From Martinezella rhizogenes (GTDB lineage: Bacteria > Pseudomonadota > Alphaproteobacteria > Rhizobiales > Rhizobiaceae), in the NCBI RefSeq assembly GCF_027460065.1, contig NZ_JAPYZZ010000017.1, forward strand, positions 45,226-109,225: 64,000 bases of DNA, written 5' to 3'. Under the pieces are notes generated by a model that saw only the letters and a program-made list of their open reading frames with translations, did not search any database and was not told the DNA's origin. Both the position numbers and the translations under genes were made by a program. Below, in pieces: positions 35,692-44,162 of the stretch (its first letter is position 1; each line of letters opens with the position of its first letter).

Positions 35692-36146
35692 CGCCGTTCA
35701 TGCGGTGGCGGCGAGGATGCCCCTGGTCGCGGCCGTCGTGTTCCTGGCACTGTTCCAATCTCGACGATCGCCGGTTCTTTGCCAGTCGTGTGGACTGATG
35801 ACGTTCGATGAAAGCCCGTCCTACGCATTGCTGTCTCGGCAATAGGACGACGGCCAAACCGTCGCGCAACAGGACTGCTGTCGGGCGAGAGCACGTTACC
35901 GACATGCGAACCGGCACTTTAACCATCATTACGCGCCTCAGGCGATCTCCGGCAGGGCGTTTGGTGAGGGCGTCCCGAAGGCGGACCTTCTTACTAAATT
36001 GCTGCCAGAAATGCGACTGTCGGACCTGCCACTATATCGGCTCTATATCAGCGAAATAACGTCACGCGTTGCGCCAACATGGTAGAAATACCGATGCAAA
36101 GGCGGCACTGCGGCGGAGGCAATGATTGTGAATGGCGAAACCGTAG
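35692..36146. other. Intergenic, nothing recognised
   Basis: About 455 bases between the WGR gene and the GntR gene. Short open frames on both strands have no recognisable protein features, and I see no strong hairpin. Confidence 0.35.
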
Positions 36147-36854
36147 ATGCAGGCGATCGACGTCAAGCCGGCAATGCAGGACAAAACGCGCGAGGCGTAT
36201 AACCGGATCAGAGCGGTGCTCAATTCAAACTGCGCGGTGCCGGGCGCTTTCTTGAATATCCGCACCGTCGCCGAACGGCTCAGGGTTAGCGCCACGCCGG
36301 TTCGCGAGGCGCTCATTCGCCTTTCCCATGAGGAGGTTATAGGTTTCATCAAGGGACGCGGCTACTATATCAAGGCGCTCGATCCGGACGATCTCACTGC
36401 GGATTACGAACTTGCAACGATCCTGCTCAAATCATCAATCGAAAGCCGCAATCGTACTCATCACGAGCCGCAGCAGCACACGCTGAAGGAAATCTGGCAG
36501 GGAGGGGCGGTCCGTGATCAGCCGCATGCCGCAACGATCGCAAACCGCGTTGAAACGATCTATGAAAAAATTGCGTGGACCTCCGGAAATCCGCGGCTTG
36601 TGGCCAGCATTGCGTGCTTTTGCGCCAGAACAGGTCACATCAGGCAATTCGGCCTTCTTTCAGCTCCAAGGATCAACGACGCGCTGTGGTCCTTGAACGG
36701 GTTGGAAGAGGCAATTTCGTCCGGCAATCGGGTTCTCGCAAGCCGCATTTTAATCAGACATACACGCCTGATTTGCGAGGCGGTCCCCGAACTGGTCCGG
36801 GAGTTCAATCTGCGTGCCCAGACCAACAGGAGCCCGCTTGAAGATCTTTTATGA
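36147..36854 (+). CDS. GntR-family transcriptional regulator
   Basis: The 235-aa protein has an N-terminal winged HTH (IRTVAERLRVSATPVREALIRLSHEEVIGF, residues 33-65, ending GRGYYIKAL) and a C-terminal helical domain of FCD type (ANRVETIYEKIAWTSGNPRLVAS). Metal-binding histidines typical of FCD are not obvious. No neighbouring catabolic gene suggests its target. Confidence 0.85.
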   Translation: MQAIDVKPAMQDKTREAYNRIRAVLNSNCAVPGAFLNIRTVAERLRVSATPVREALIRLSHEEVIGFIKGRGYYIKALDPDDLTADYELATILLKSSIESRNRTHHEPQQHTLKEIWQGGAVRDQPHAATIANRVETIYEKIAWTSGNPRLVASIACFCARTGHIRQFGLLSAPRINDALWSLNGLEEAISSGNRVLASRILIRHTRLICEAVPELVREFNLRAQTNRSPLEDLL

Positions 36855-37224
36855 CAGGTTGCGATCATTTTCCGCAAGCGCCTTTCCCAAAGTCAACGCC
36901 AACCCTTGGGGCAGCACCATCATAGGGGCCGCTATGCGTGAGGATGTAGCGGTCGCAGATTACCCGCTCTTCTCCAACGTTGCGTGTCGGTATCGGAGAG
37001 CCAAGGCCAGGGGCCACTCGGAAATCAGTGGCCATGCGGGCAAGGCCGACGACGGCATCCATTGAAATCATTGATGCAAGCACCCGGCCTTCAAAGGCGG
37101 GGCGGATTCGATTTCCCGCCGAATGCCACCACAAAATCGCAATGCGGGTGCTATACGCATTCTTTTCAAAGAGACATGTTCAGGTCTGAGGCATCTGCAC
37201 AAAAAGAACAGGTTCGGTTGCAAC
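36855..37224. other. Intergenic, nothing recognised
   Basis: About 370 bases without a gene I can support; open frames on both strands lack family features. Confidence 0.35.
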
Positions 37225-37320
37225 GTGGTCGTAAAATCTCTTCTCGCCGGTCTCATCGTCCTTAATCTTGCAACTCTCATAATCGGTGTTGCGAGCCTGG
37301 CCGGATTGCTCCCGCGTTAG
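37225..37320 (+). CDS. Possible 31-aa single-span membrane peptide
   Basis: A GTG start gives MVVKSLLAGLIVLNLATLI followed by IGVASLAGLLPR, one predicted transmembrane helix. Ribosome-binding sequence is weak. It is convergent with the small gene downstream of luxI and overlaps its stop by 4 bases. Tentative. Confidence 0.3.
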   Translation: MVVKSLLAGLIVLNLATLIIGVASLAGLLPR

Positions 37321-37544
37321 GTCAATCCACCGGTTGGTGTCGCGGTCTTCGAATAGACAAGCCTGGTCCCTGGTTCAGGCGCATCTTCGTATATTTGTCT
37401 CGCTTCCGACCTGACCATACCCAAAAGGTAGACGAGGAACTGCACTCGGTCGCTCGGCTGGCAGAAATTCACGAGCGCGATTAATTCGTCTGTCTGTTCC
37501 GCAATGTATTGCGCAATAGCATGCTCGGTTAGCGCGTCAGGCAT
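37317..37544 (-). CDS. Small protein coupled to luxI (CinS-like position)
   Basis: The 75-aa product (MPDALTEHAIAQYIAEQTDEL, then PSDRVQFLVYLLGMVRSEARQIYED) starts inside the luxI stop region (8-nt overlap), so it is translated with the AHL synthase. Rhizobial cinI has a similarly coupled small gene, cinS, whose product relieves a repressor. Sequence identity to CinS cannot be judged here, so the name is by analogy only. Confidence 0.6.
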   Translation of the reverse strand: MPDALTEHAIAQYIAEQTDELIALVNFCQPSDRVQFLVYLLGMVRSEARQIYEDAPEPGTRLVYSKTATPTGGLT

Positions 37545-38223
37545 AGGTTGTCTCCCCGACTTGTTCTGCGTGTGGGCGAGAAATAAAAGCGGTCATCGCG
37601 TGCCCGGTTACCGGATTTGGAACATCACCCTCCAGTTCCAGTACACTTCCGTTAATGCCGGCGCCGCGGTGATGGGACTGAAGAGCCAATGGTGAGGGGA
37701 CGGCGTGGATCGGGACGACAAGCGCCCCGCCATATATCATCGGCGCGGCAAGTGGCGTCACATCCCAGAGGTTGGACACAAGGAGATTGACCAGCTTCGG
37801 ATGCGTCTCAACGATAAGAGCCTCAATACCGGCACTGAGGCAGAATTCGGCAACCCCGGTCAACAGCATATGGGACGCTTCAACGCCAGACAGCCTCGCA
37901 CCAGGTTCGGCAACGCACCGCGTCCATTCATAAACATTTGGTTTGCGCGGATAGTGGGCGTTACCCACGATTTCCGGATAGACATCTGACAGAAGATGCG
38001 GCCCGCTTGTCGTGAGCAGCCGGGAGTACCCCAGAACAACGCCTTTATCCTCCAGTACGAGATGGACGGCGTCATCGGTGTCAAAGCTATCGATCTCCCG
38101 GCGGTCCGGTTTTCGAAGCGCTTCCCAACCGAAGCGATCAACAAAATGAAGATGGCGAAACTGCCAGACCCTTTCGGCAAAGCCGGAAGCTTGTAGCGAT
38201 GAACCTTTGAAATATCGAAGCAT
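37537..38223 (-). CDS. Second acyl-homoserine-lactone synthase (LuxI family)
   Basis: The 228-aa protein keeps LuxI landmarks: the N-terminal R/F/W pattern (FRHLHFVDRFGWEAL), the acidic block REIDSFDTDD, GYSRLLTTSGPHLLSD and YEWTRCVAEPG with the family Arg. It has a longer C-terminus than TraI, as in the CinI/RaiI group. It lies 75 bp downstream of a luxR gene on the same strand. Its Shine-Dalgarno GGGGG lies inside a terminator-like hairpin. Confidence 0.85.
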   Translation of the reverse strand: MLRYFKGSSLQASGFAERVWQFRHLHFVDRFGWEALRKPDRREIDSFDTDDAVHLVLEDKGVVLGYSRLLTTSGPHLLSDVYPEIVGNAHYPRKPNVYEWTRCVAEPGARLSGVEASHMLLTGVAEFCLSAGIEALIVETHPKLVNLLVSNLWDVTPLAAPMIYGGALVVPIHAVPSPLALQSHHRGAGINGSVLELEGDVPNPVTGHAMTAFISRPHAEQVGETTYA

Positions 38224-38249
38224 TAAAAACCCCCGCAGATTTACAGGGG
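38223..38249 (-). terminator. Hairpin overlapping the luxI ribosome-binding site
   Basis: On the minus strand CCCC (from 38249) pairs with GGGG, followed by GTTTTT and then the luxI ATG. The full 20-mer CCCCTGTAAATCTGCGGGGG is also a partial dyad. It looks like a rho-independent terminator for the upstream luxR gene, with its 3' arm doubling as the luxI Shine-Dalgarno. Confidence 0.55.
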
Positions 38250-38298
38250 CAGGAATAATTGAGCGCGATTTCCGGTAAATAGGCCGTTCTGCCTATTG

Positions 38299-39045
38299 TC
38301 AGCGAATGAGGCCTGTGCGGATCGCCTCGGCGATGAGCTGCGCGCGGTTAACGCAATTCATCTTCCGCTGGGCATTATGAAGTTCGTGTTGGACGGTCTT
38401 TTCCGAACGCCCGAGTATCTGCCCTATCTCCCAATTGGTCTTGCCTTCCGCGCACCAGCGGATAACGTCTCGCTCGTGCCGGGTGATATGGGGCGTCTCC
38501 CTCTTGCCGGCACCGCTTTGCTGCTCCAGAAGCGCCCTCAGTCGATTATGAGCATAGATGGCGACGATGTGGAGAATGCCCTTTGCCTCCGCAGACAGGT
38601 CGATTTTCTCTGCGCCGAAGGTCACGATGGCCTGAAGCGCACCCGGCATGTGTAAAGGCACGCTGTAACCATCGATCATCCTGAATTCAGACGCTTCATT
38701 CATCAGCTTCCTGGCTTCGCGCCGGATAGGCTTGCCGCGCAGTTCTTCTGACCAGACGAAGGCACAGTCCGAAATTCTGCTTTGATAAATCACGGGGTCG
38801 ATATGGACATAGTTTTCCTGCACATAACGGTCAAACCAGCCTTCCGGCCAGGCACTCAGCAGAACATAACTATCGATTTTCTCACCGGGCAGAGGAATTC
38901 CGGAAATCGCGAAACAATCAAGGCCAAATGTCCTTGAAACCTTCGTCAAGTCACTAATGATAGCATCGACATTGCTGGCCGCCGTCATCGCAGTGATAAA
39001 GTCGAACATAAGGTTGGCGGCCTGTTGCCTATCGTATGCGCCCAT
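38299..39045 (-). CDS. LuxR-family quorum-sensing regulator (CinR/RaiR-like)
   Basis: The 248-aa protein has an autoinducer-binding domain (residues 1-165: WPEGWFDRYVQENYVHIDPVIY with W, Y and D pocket residues, then FVWSEEL) and a GerE HTH (TRHERDVIRWCAEGKTNWEIGQILGRSEKTVQHELHNAQRKMNC). The HTH is fully canonical, unlike that of TraR in this window. It probably regulates the luxI gene downstream. Confidence 0.88.
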   Translation of the reverse strand: MGAYDRQQAANLMFDFITAMTAASNVDAIISDLTKVSRTFGLDCFAISGIPLPGEKIDSYVLLSAWPEGWFDRYVQENYVHIDPVIYQSRISDCAFVWSEELRGKPIRREARKLMNEASEFRMIDGYSVPLHMPGALQAIVTFGAEKIDLSAEAKGILHIVAIYAHNRLRALLEQQSGAGKRETPHITRHERDVIRWCAEGKTNWEIGQILGRSEKTVQHELHNAQRKMNCVNRAQLIAEAIRTGLIR

Positions 39046-39337
39046 GATGTGCTCTTAAACCGGATTTCGGTTATTCATTCAGGTTTGAGTAATGGTCTAT
39101 GACAAGGCGATAATAAATTTTCTGCTTCAAAGAGCACGCGCAGATTTTAACAAGGGCACAAATCTTGACAAGGCTCTGGCACAACTGCGGCTGATGGCCA
39201 GAAACAATCAATGCGCCGATCTTTCTGATAATGTGCCAATCAGCGGCGATAAGGGACAGGTGATGCCACTTCATTTTCGCCCTCCTAATAAAAATTCTAG
39301 TTGAGCAGACTCGACTCTAATCTTTCTGCGTGTTTTC

Positions 39338-39793
39338 GTGACTGCGGGGACATTATTGGGGGCTTTGTTGACAACTGTTTATTTGCGGGCGCTTGTCGCC
39401 CTGATCATTTCCTGTGCCTTAAGCGCATGCACCACGTCTCGCGAAGCATTTCATGCCAATCCAAAATCGATCGACAAGCCCACGCTTTGTCGGACATATT
39501 TGCAGAGCCAGGATCCAGTATTCCAGCAGGATCTCGCAAAGGAGCTTGGTCGCCGCGCAGTGGAAGTTTACCAGTGTCCTGAGATGGTGAGGAATCAGGA
39601 TGCCGCAGCGGCGGCTCTGGTTGCCGTCGCACTGGTTGGGACTGCCGTCGCTGTGTGCGCAAACAACAATTGCGGTGGTGGGGGTTATCCGCCGAGGCGC
39701 TACCCCGGCAATTGCTACTCCTACTACGACCGAGCAGCCGATGGCAGTTTGTGTGGCCATCGCAGCGCGATGTCGCGTCCCGGAGGATGGTGA
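39338..39793 (+). CDS. Predicted lipoprotein
   Basis: The product of about 150 aa has a hydrophobic signal and lipobox (VALIISCALSACTTS), an LQSQDPVFQQDLAKELGRRAVEVYQC region and a Gly/Tyr/Arg-rich Cys-containing tail. Start may be GTG 39338 or an inner TTG nearer the signal. Likely anchored in the outer membrane; function unknown. Confidence 0.6.
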   Translation: MTAGTLLGALLTTVYLRALVALIISCALSACTTSREAFHANPKSIDKPTLCRTYLQSQDPVFQQDLAKELGRRAVEVYQCPEMVRNQDAAAAALVAVALVGTAVAVCANNNCGGGGYPPRRYPGNCYSYYDRAADGSLCGHRSAMSRPGGW

Positions 39794-39895
39794 GAAAACT
39801 GCAGGCTCCGTCTGGACGCGATCAAACCTATCGGCACGTCTCTCGCAGTATCGATCACTGCCCCATGGGCGTGGTGAGACCGGTTTGAAAACAGG

Positions 39896-40345
39896 TCAGA
39901 CCATGACTTCAGATACACGTTTCAACATTGCATCGACGGCCCGTCCCTCCCGGGTGGTCGGGAGGAGCAGTCCTTCACCGTATTTGCCCGGATTTTTTGT
40001 TTGCGTCTGGTGGGAGACGCCATCGGTTTCGGCATAGGAATTTACCGCAACTGCCTGCCTCTTCACGGCTTCTGCGAAACTCTTTAAACCCAAATGGGAG
40101 GCGGTCATATGGTGGAAACCGTTTTCCGTCCTGATGTGCGAGTTCCTCACAAGCGCAATAACCGGGTAGCCACGCCGTTGCGCTTCCCTGACAGCCCTGT
40201 ATGTCATTTCCTTCTTCAACTGTTCAGGCGATGCCGCCGAACTGCCCGTGACGACAAAAGCCCGGCCGGTTGTGTTCGACAGCGAAAATTTTGAGCTTTC
40301 AGCCTGCGTCGTCTTACAAGCCGTCAGCTGGATAAGAAGAAGCAA
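39896..40345 (-). CDS. Predicted lipoprotein
   Basis: The 149-aa product begins with a short lipoprotein signal (LLLIQLTACKTT), followed by SPEQLKKEMTYRAVREAQRRGYPVIALV, a pattern of small secreted alpha-proteobacterial proteins. The start is uncertain (TTG at 40345; the signal peptide probably begins a few codons earlier). No family recognised. Convergent with the previous lipoprotein gene. Confidence 0.55.
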   Translation of the reverse strand: MLLLIQLTACKTTQAESSKFSLSNTTGRAFVVTGSSAASPEQLKKEMTYRAVREAQRRGYPVIALVRNSHIRTENGFHHMTASHLGLKSFAEAVKRQAVAVNSYAETDGVSHQTQTKNPGKYGEGLLLPTTREGRAVDAMLKRVSEVMV

Positions 40346-40473
40346 CGTTATTGCGCACTTCGTGGTTATCTCCCTCGTCCGGGAGCATTGAGACCAGTAA
40401 CTCTAAGAGCCCGATTAGCTTCAGCGTCCAGTTGAGACCGCAATCCACGCAGGTGAACAGCCAAGTGAATTTC

Positions 40474-40491
40474 TCATTGAAAAATCAATGA
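40474..40491. promoter_or_regulatory. Dyad upstream of the phosphonate operon
   Basis: TCATTG and CAATGA form a perfect 6-bp inverted repeat around AAAAAT, 88 bp before the PEP mutase gene and next to an AT-rich TATATCC stretch that may hold a -10 element. Candidate operator; regulator unknown. Confidence 0.4.
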
Positions 40492-40578
40492 TATATCCTT
40501 TTGATTTTGCCGATATAGCTTGCCCGGAAACCTGATTTCCAATCTTATGGCGGCAGTTGATCGAGAGAAAGCTCACCG

Positions 40579-41469
40579 ATGACGCCCATACCTCAACATG
40601 CCGCGCAGCACAGCCAGGAGCCATCGGAATGGCTCTTCGGAACGGATGAACCGCGTTTCGTGATGGAGGCGCATGACGGATTGTCGGCGATCATTGCGCG
40701 AAAAGCGGGGTTTTCGAGCCTCTGGGCTTCAGGCCTTGGGATATCCACATCGCTTGGGTATCGCGACAGCAATGAAGCATCGTGGTCGAGCGTTGCCGAT
40801 GTCGTCGAGCGCATGGCCGAAGCAAGCGGGTTACCGGTTCTGGTTGACGGCGACACGGGCTTCGGCAACTTCAACAATGCCCGCATTTTCGCCAGATCCA
40901 TCGCCCGCCGCGGGGCAAGGGGACTTTGCATAGAGGATAAGCAATTCCCGAAGCTCAACAGTTTTGTCGGAGACAGGCATATGCTTGCCGACGCGGAGGA
41001 GTTTTCAGGCCGCCTTCGCGCAATCAAGGATACATGCCCCGATCTGGTTCTGATCGCCAGAACAGAGGCGCTGATAGCCGGGGCCGGCATGGCGGAGGCG
41101 CTCGAGCGCGCCCACGCCTATGCGGACGCCGGCGTCGACGGGGTCCTTGTCCATTCCCGCAAAAGCGATGCAGGCGAAATACTCGACTTCGCTTCACGCT
41201 GGAGAAACAGGCTACCCGTGATTATCGTCCCCACGCGATATTATGAAACACCTGTTTCTCTCTATCGCAAGGCGGGCATTTCCACGGTGATCTGGGCCAA
41301 TCAAAGCCTTCGCGCTTCGGTGCGGGCGATGAGAGAGGTCTCGTCGCGCATTTTTGTCGACAAGGGCGTGTCCGGCGTCGAAGCCGGTATCAGCTCGCTT
41401 AAGGATCTCTTCGAGCTCCTCGACTATGACGAGCTCGGCGAAGCTGAGCAACGATATCTGCCAAGATAA
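40579..41469 (+). CDS. pepM: Phosphoenolpyruvate phosphomutase (PepM)
   Basis: PepM rearranges phosphoenolpyruvate to phosphonopyruvate, forming the C-P bond that begins nearly all phosphonate biosynthesis. The 296-aa protein carries the diagnostic motif EDK-x5-NS as EDKQFPKLNSF near residue 118, plus VLVDGDTGFGN and LIARTEALIAG. The motif separates it from isocitrate lyase and methylisocitrate lyase relatives. First gene of a six-gene, tightly packed operon. The product is unfavourable at equilibrium and needs a driving next step. Confidence 0.92.
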   Translation: MTPIPQHAAQHSQEPSEWLFGTDEPRFVMEAHDGLSAIIARKAGFSSLWASGLGISTSLGYRDSNEASWSSVADVVERMAEASGLPVLVDGDTGFGNFNNARIFARSIARRGARGLCIEDKQFPKLNSFVGDRHMLADAEEFSGRLRAIKDTCPDLVLIARTEALIAGAGMAEALERAHAYADAGVDGVLVHSRKSDAGEILDFASRWRNRLPVIIVPTRYYETPVSLYRKAGISTVIWANQSLRASVRAMREVSSRIFVDKGVSGVEAGISSLKDLFELLDYDELGEAEQRYLPR

Positions 41470-41513
41470 GCCAGACATTTCATCCGTATCGCGGTTTCAA
41501 GTGAGGTCGACAG

Positions 41514-42725
41514 ATGTTGTCTCATCGCATGTCCCTTTTGCCTCAGTCCGGAACGGCGAAGGCGCGGATCGCCGCCCAGGCGGCGCAGACGCAGGCCCGC
41601 GACATCATCGACATGAGCGGCGGCGAAATCTGGGCGGAGCTGATCCAGCCGATCCGCGAGGGCGCCTTGCAAGCGATCGCGGACAACGCCGCGCGCTATA
41701 CCGAAACGATCGGCATGCTGGCCCTGCGGGAGGCTGTCGCTGAAAAAATATCCTTCGAGACCGGCCAGTCCTTCTCGCGCGACGAGGTGGCGATCACGGC
41801 GGGAGCCAAGCAGGCGCTTTACAATATTGCGATGTGTCTCTTCGATCCGGGCGACCAGGTGATCATTCCGTCCCCCTATTGGGGCACTTTTCCGGCTCAG
41901 GTGAAACTGGCGGGCGGCACGCCGGTCTTTGTCGAAACCCGATCCAACGGTTTCATTCCCCGCATCGAAGACATGGAACGGGTGGTGACCCCGCTGACAC
42001 GGGCCATCATCGTCAACACGCCCAACAATCCAACGGGGGCCATCTATGACCGCCAGACATTGATCTTGATCGCTAGGCTTGCCGTGGAGCGAAAGCTGTG
42101 GGTGATTTTCGATGAGTGTTACGCGCCCTTCGTCCATGACGGATCGGTCCATCACCCGATTGTCTCGCTGGTCCCGGAGGTACGCGAGCACCTGGTGATC
42201 GTCAATGCCTTCTCCAAGAGCCTTGCTCTCACCGGCTGGAGGATCGGCTATCTGGCGGCACCGCCAAGGCTTGTGCGGGCGGTGGACACGCTGCAGGGCC
42301 ACATGACGTCGAACCCGAACGTCATCGCACAGGCCGCCATACTCCATTACCTGCGCAACCACGATCGCCGTCATGAGGCGCGCTTGCTGTCACGGTTGCA
42401 AATGTCTCGACAAGAGGGGCTCGCTGCCCTTTCGCGCTTGCGGACCGTGCCTGTCCCCCAAGCACAAGGCGGCTTCTATTTCTATCTTGACCTTGGGTGC
42501 AGCCGGTCCGGCGCGCAGCAGCAGGGCTCGGTCTCCGACGCGCAGAATGCCGCCCGCTTGATCCTGGAAGAGGCGGGAGTGGCAACGGTGCCTGGCACTG
42601 CCTTCGGTGATCGCGACGGTATCAGACTGTCATACGGCATCGATCCGGCGCTGGTGCGCGAAGGGTGCGAGCGCGTCGTCGCACAGCTGAACGCCAGGGC
42701 CTCTCCCGACAGATCGTCAACCTGA
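41514..42725 (+). CDS. Class I/II PLP aminotransferase (phosphonate operon)
   Basis: The 403-aa fold-type I aminotransferase has the substrate/PLP loop ITAGAKQALYN, NTPNNPTGAIYD, the Asp/Tyr site VIFDECYAPF and the Schiff-base lysine in NAFSKSLALTGWRIGYLA. It resembles aspartate aminotransferases. Right after pepM and with no phosphonopyruvate decarboxylase in the operon, direct transamination of phosphonopyruvate to phosphonoalanine is the simplest role (inference). GAGG precedes the ATG. Confidence 0.85.
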   Translation: MLSHRMSLLPQSGTAKARIAAQAAQTQARDIIDMSGGEIWAELIQPIREGALQAIADNAARYTETIGMLALREAVAEKISFETGQSFSRDEVAITAGAKQALYNIAMCLFDPGDQVIIPSPYWGTFPAQVKLAGGTPVFVETRSNGFIPRIEDMERVVTPLTRAIIVNTPNNPTGAIYDRQTLILIARLAVERKLWVIFDECYAPFVHDGSVHHPIVSLVPEVREHLVIVNAFSKSLALTGWRIGYLAAPPRLVRAVDTLQGHMTSNPNVIAQAAILHYLRNHDRRHEARLLSRLQMSRQEGLAALSRLRTVPVPQAQGGFYFYLDLGCSRSGAQQQGSVSDAQNAARLILEEAGVATVPGTAFGDRDGIRLSYGIDPALVREGCERVVAQLNARASPDRSST

Positions 42726-42744
42726 TGGAAAGAAGGAGTTTGAC

Positions 42745-43530
42745 ATGACACCTCGATCCGCGACACGCCATGCGATTATTCTGGCCGCCGGCACGGGAAC
42801 GCGGCTGAGGCCGCACACGCTCGATCGACCGAAGCCGCTGGTGGAGGTCAACGGTACGCCGATCCTCGTCAACGCCCTCGAAAACCTCGCCGCAATCGGC
42901 ATCGAGGAGATAACCATCATCGTCGGCTATCGCAAGGATGCGATCAAGGCCGCCTTGGGCGACCGCTTCAAGACGCTTCTTATACGATATGTGGAGGCTC
43001 CTGACTATGCCACCACCGGGAGCGCCTGGTCGCTCTGGCTTTCTGCGGACGTGCTTGCAAAAGAAAACCTGTTCCTGCTTGAAGCGGACGTTTTCTTCGA
43101 ACAAGCCTTGTTGTCGCGCCTCGCCGCGCATCCTGCGGAGAGTGTCGCCGCCGTTGCACGTTTCGACAGCTGCATGCAGGGATCCGCAGTCACCATCGAC
43201 GAAACCGACCGTATCAATGATGTGAGAACAGGCCTCAAGGCTTCCGACATCGATCCGGTCAGCCCGTGCTTTTACAAGACGATCAACATTTACCGCCTGT
43301 CGCGGGAGATGGCCGGCGAAAAGCTGCTGCCGCTTCTAAGGTCCGCCGCGGCGTCCGACGAACGCGGCCTGTTTGTCGAACAACTGCTCGAGCGCCTTGC
43401 GCGCCGCGGACAACTAGGGCTCGTCGCCGTCCATTGCGACGATCTCAAATGGGTCGAAATCGACAGCGCCGACGATCTGGACATGGCGACAGTGATCTTT
43501 GCCGATCCTTCAACCCTGGAGCCACGGTGA
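42745..43530 (+). CDS. Nucleotidyltransferase, probably phosphonate cytidylyltransferase (PntC/LicC-like)
   Basis: The 261-aa protein has the NTP-transferase signature ILAAGTGTRLRPHTLDRPKP with the catalytic Arg and Lys, the metal Asp in LLEADVFFE and the C-terminal KWVEIDSADDLDMA typical of LicC-like cytidylyltransferases. In phosphonate clusters such enzymes activate the phosphonate as a CMP ester. Perfect Shine-Dalgarno AAGGAG. It overlaps the next gene by one base. Confidence 0.85.
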   Translation: MTPRSATRHAIILAAGTGTRLRPHTLDRPKPLVEVNGTPILVNALENLAAIGIEEITIIVGYRKDAIKAALGDRFKTLLIRYVEAPDYATTGSAWSLWLSADVLAKENLFLLEADVFFEQALLSRLAAHPAESVAAVARFDSCMQGSAVTIDETDRINDVRTGLKASDIDPVSPCFYKTINIYRLSREMAGEKLLPLLRSAAASDERGLFVEQLLERLARRGQLGLVAVHCDDLKWVEIDSADDLDMATVIFADPSTLEPR

Positions 43531-44132
43531 TGATCGATCATCTGCGCGATCCCGCCAATGCAATCACCGCTTTCGGCATTGGCCTGTCAGCGACGGCGCT
43601 TATCCATGTGATGGCCGGGCGTCCCGAAATCGCCACGTCGTTTGGTCTATGGGCCATGATCGCCGACCAACTGGATGGCATCGTCGCCAGACGGACAGGC
43701 AAGCGAAATGAAGCGGCAGCCGTGATCGGCAAAAGTCTCGATGGTTTCGGTGACCTGATCTACGGAGCCATCCTTCCCGCCATGCTGCTTCTCGCCGCGA
43801 CCGGGGATGAGCTTGCCGTCTATCCCGTGGCGATCGGGATGATCGCCACTGGCGCGTTGCGATTGAGCTATTTCAGCGCATTCGGCCTCAAGGAGGGATC
43901 CTTTATCGGTCTGCCGCTCTCCTATGACCTGCCGGTGCTGGCCGCGCTGTTCCTGATGCGACCGTTTCTCGAGCCCTTGCCATTCACGCTCCTTCTTACC
44001 GCTGCCTGTACGACGCTGGCGATCCTTCACGTTGCGCCTGTCAAGATTCCGGCCCCGGATCGTGTCGGTTACGCGGCGATCATCTTGAGCGCCTTCGGGC
44101 TCTCTGTCGCCCTTCTCTTTTTGGCTTTGTGA
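43530..44132 (+). CDS. CDP-alcohol phosphatidyltransferase family protein
   Basis: The 200-aa membrane protein carries the family motif DxxDGxxAR...GxxxDxxxD as DQLDGIVARRTGKRN...GKSLDGFGD. The spacer between AR and G is 12 residues, longer than the usual 8-9. About six membrane segments follow. The family moves a CMP-activated head group to an alcohol, or the reverse, in the membrane. After the cytidylyltransferase, the natural reading is transfer of a phosphonate to a diacylglycerol-type lipid or other alcohol (inference). I use the ATG at 43530, overlapping the previous stop (TGATG). Confidence 0.85.
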   Translation: MIDHLRDPANAITAFGIGLSATALIHVMAGRPEIATSFGLWAMIADQLDGIVARRTGKRNEAAAVIGKSLDGFGDLIYGAILPAMLLLAATGDELAVYPVAIGMIATGALRLSYFSAFGLKEGSFIGLPLSYDLPVLAALFLMRPFLEPLPFTLLLTAACTTLAILHVAPVKIPAPDRVGYAAIILSAFGLSVALLFLAL

Positions 44133-44162
44133 CCTGCAGACACCGAGGAGCTTGAGACCCGC

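Noticed and set aside
35808..36059. 83-codon plus-strand open frame
   Set aside because: No Shine-Dalgarno, no family, biased Arg/Cys composition; treated as non-coding.
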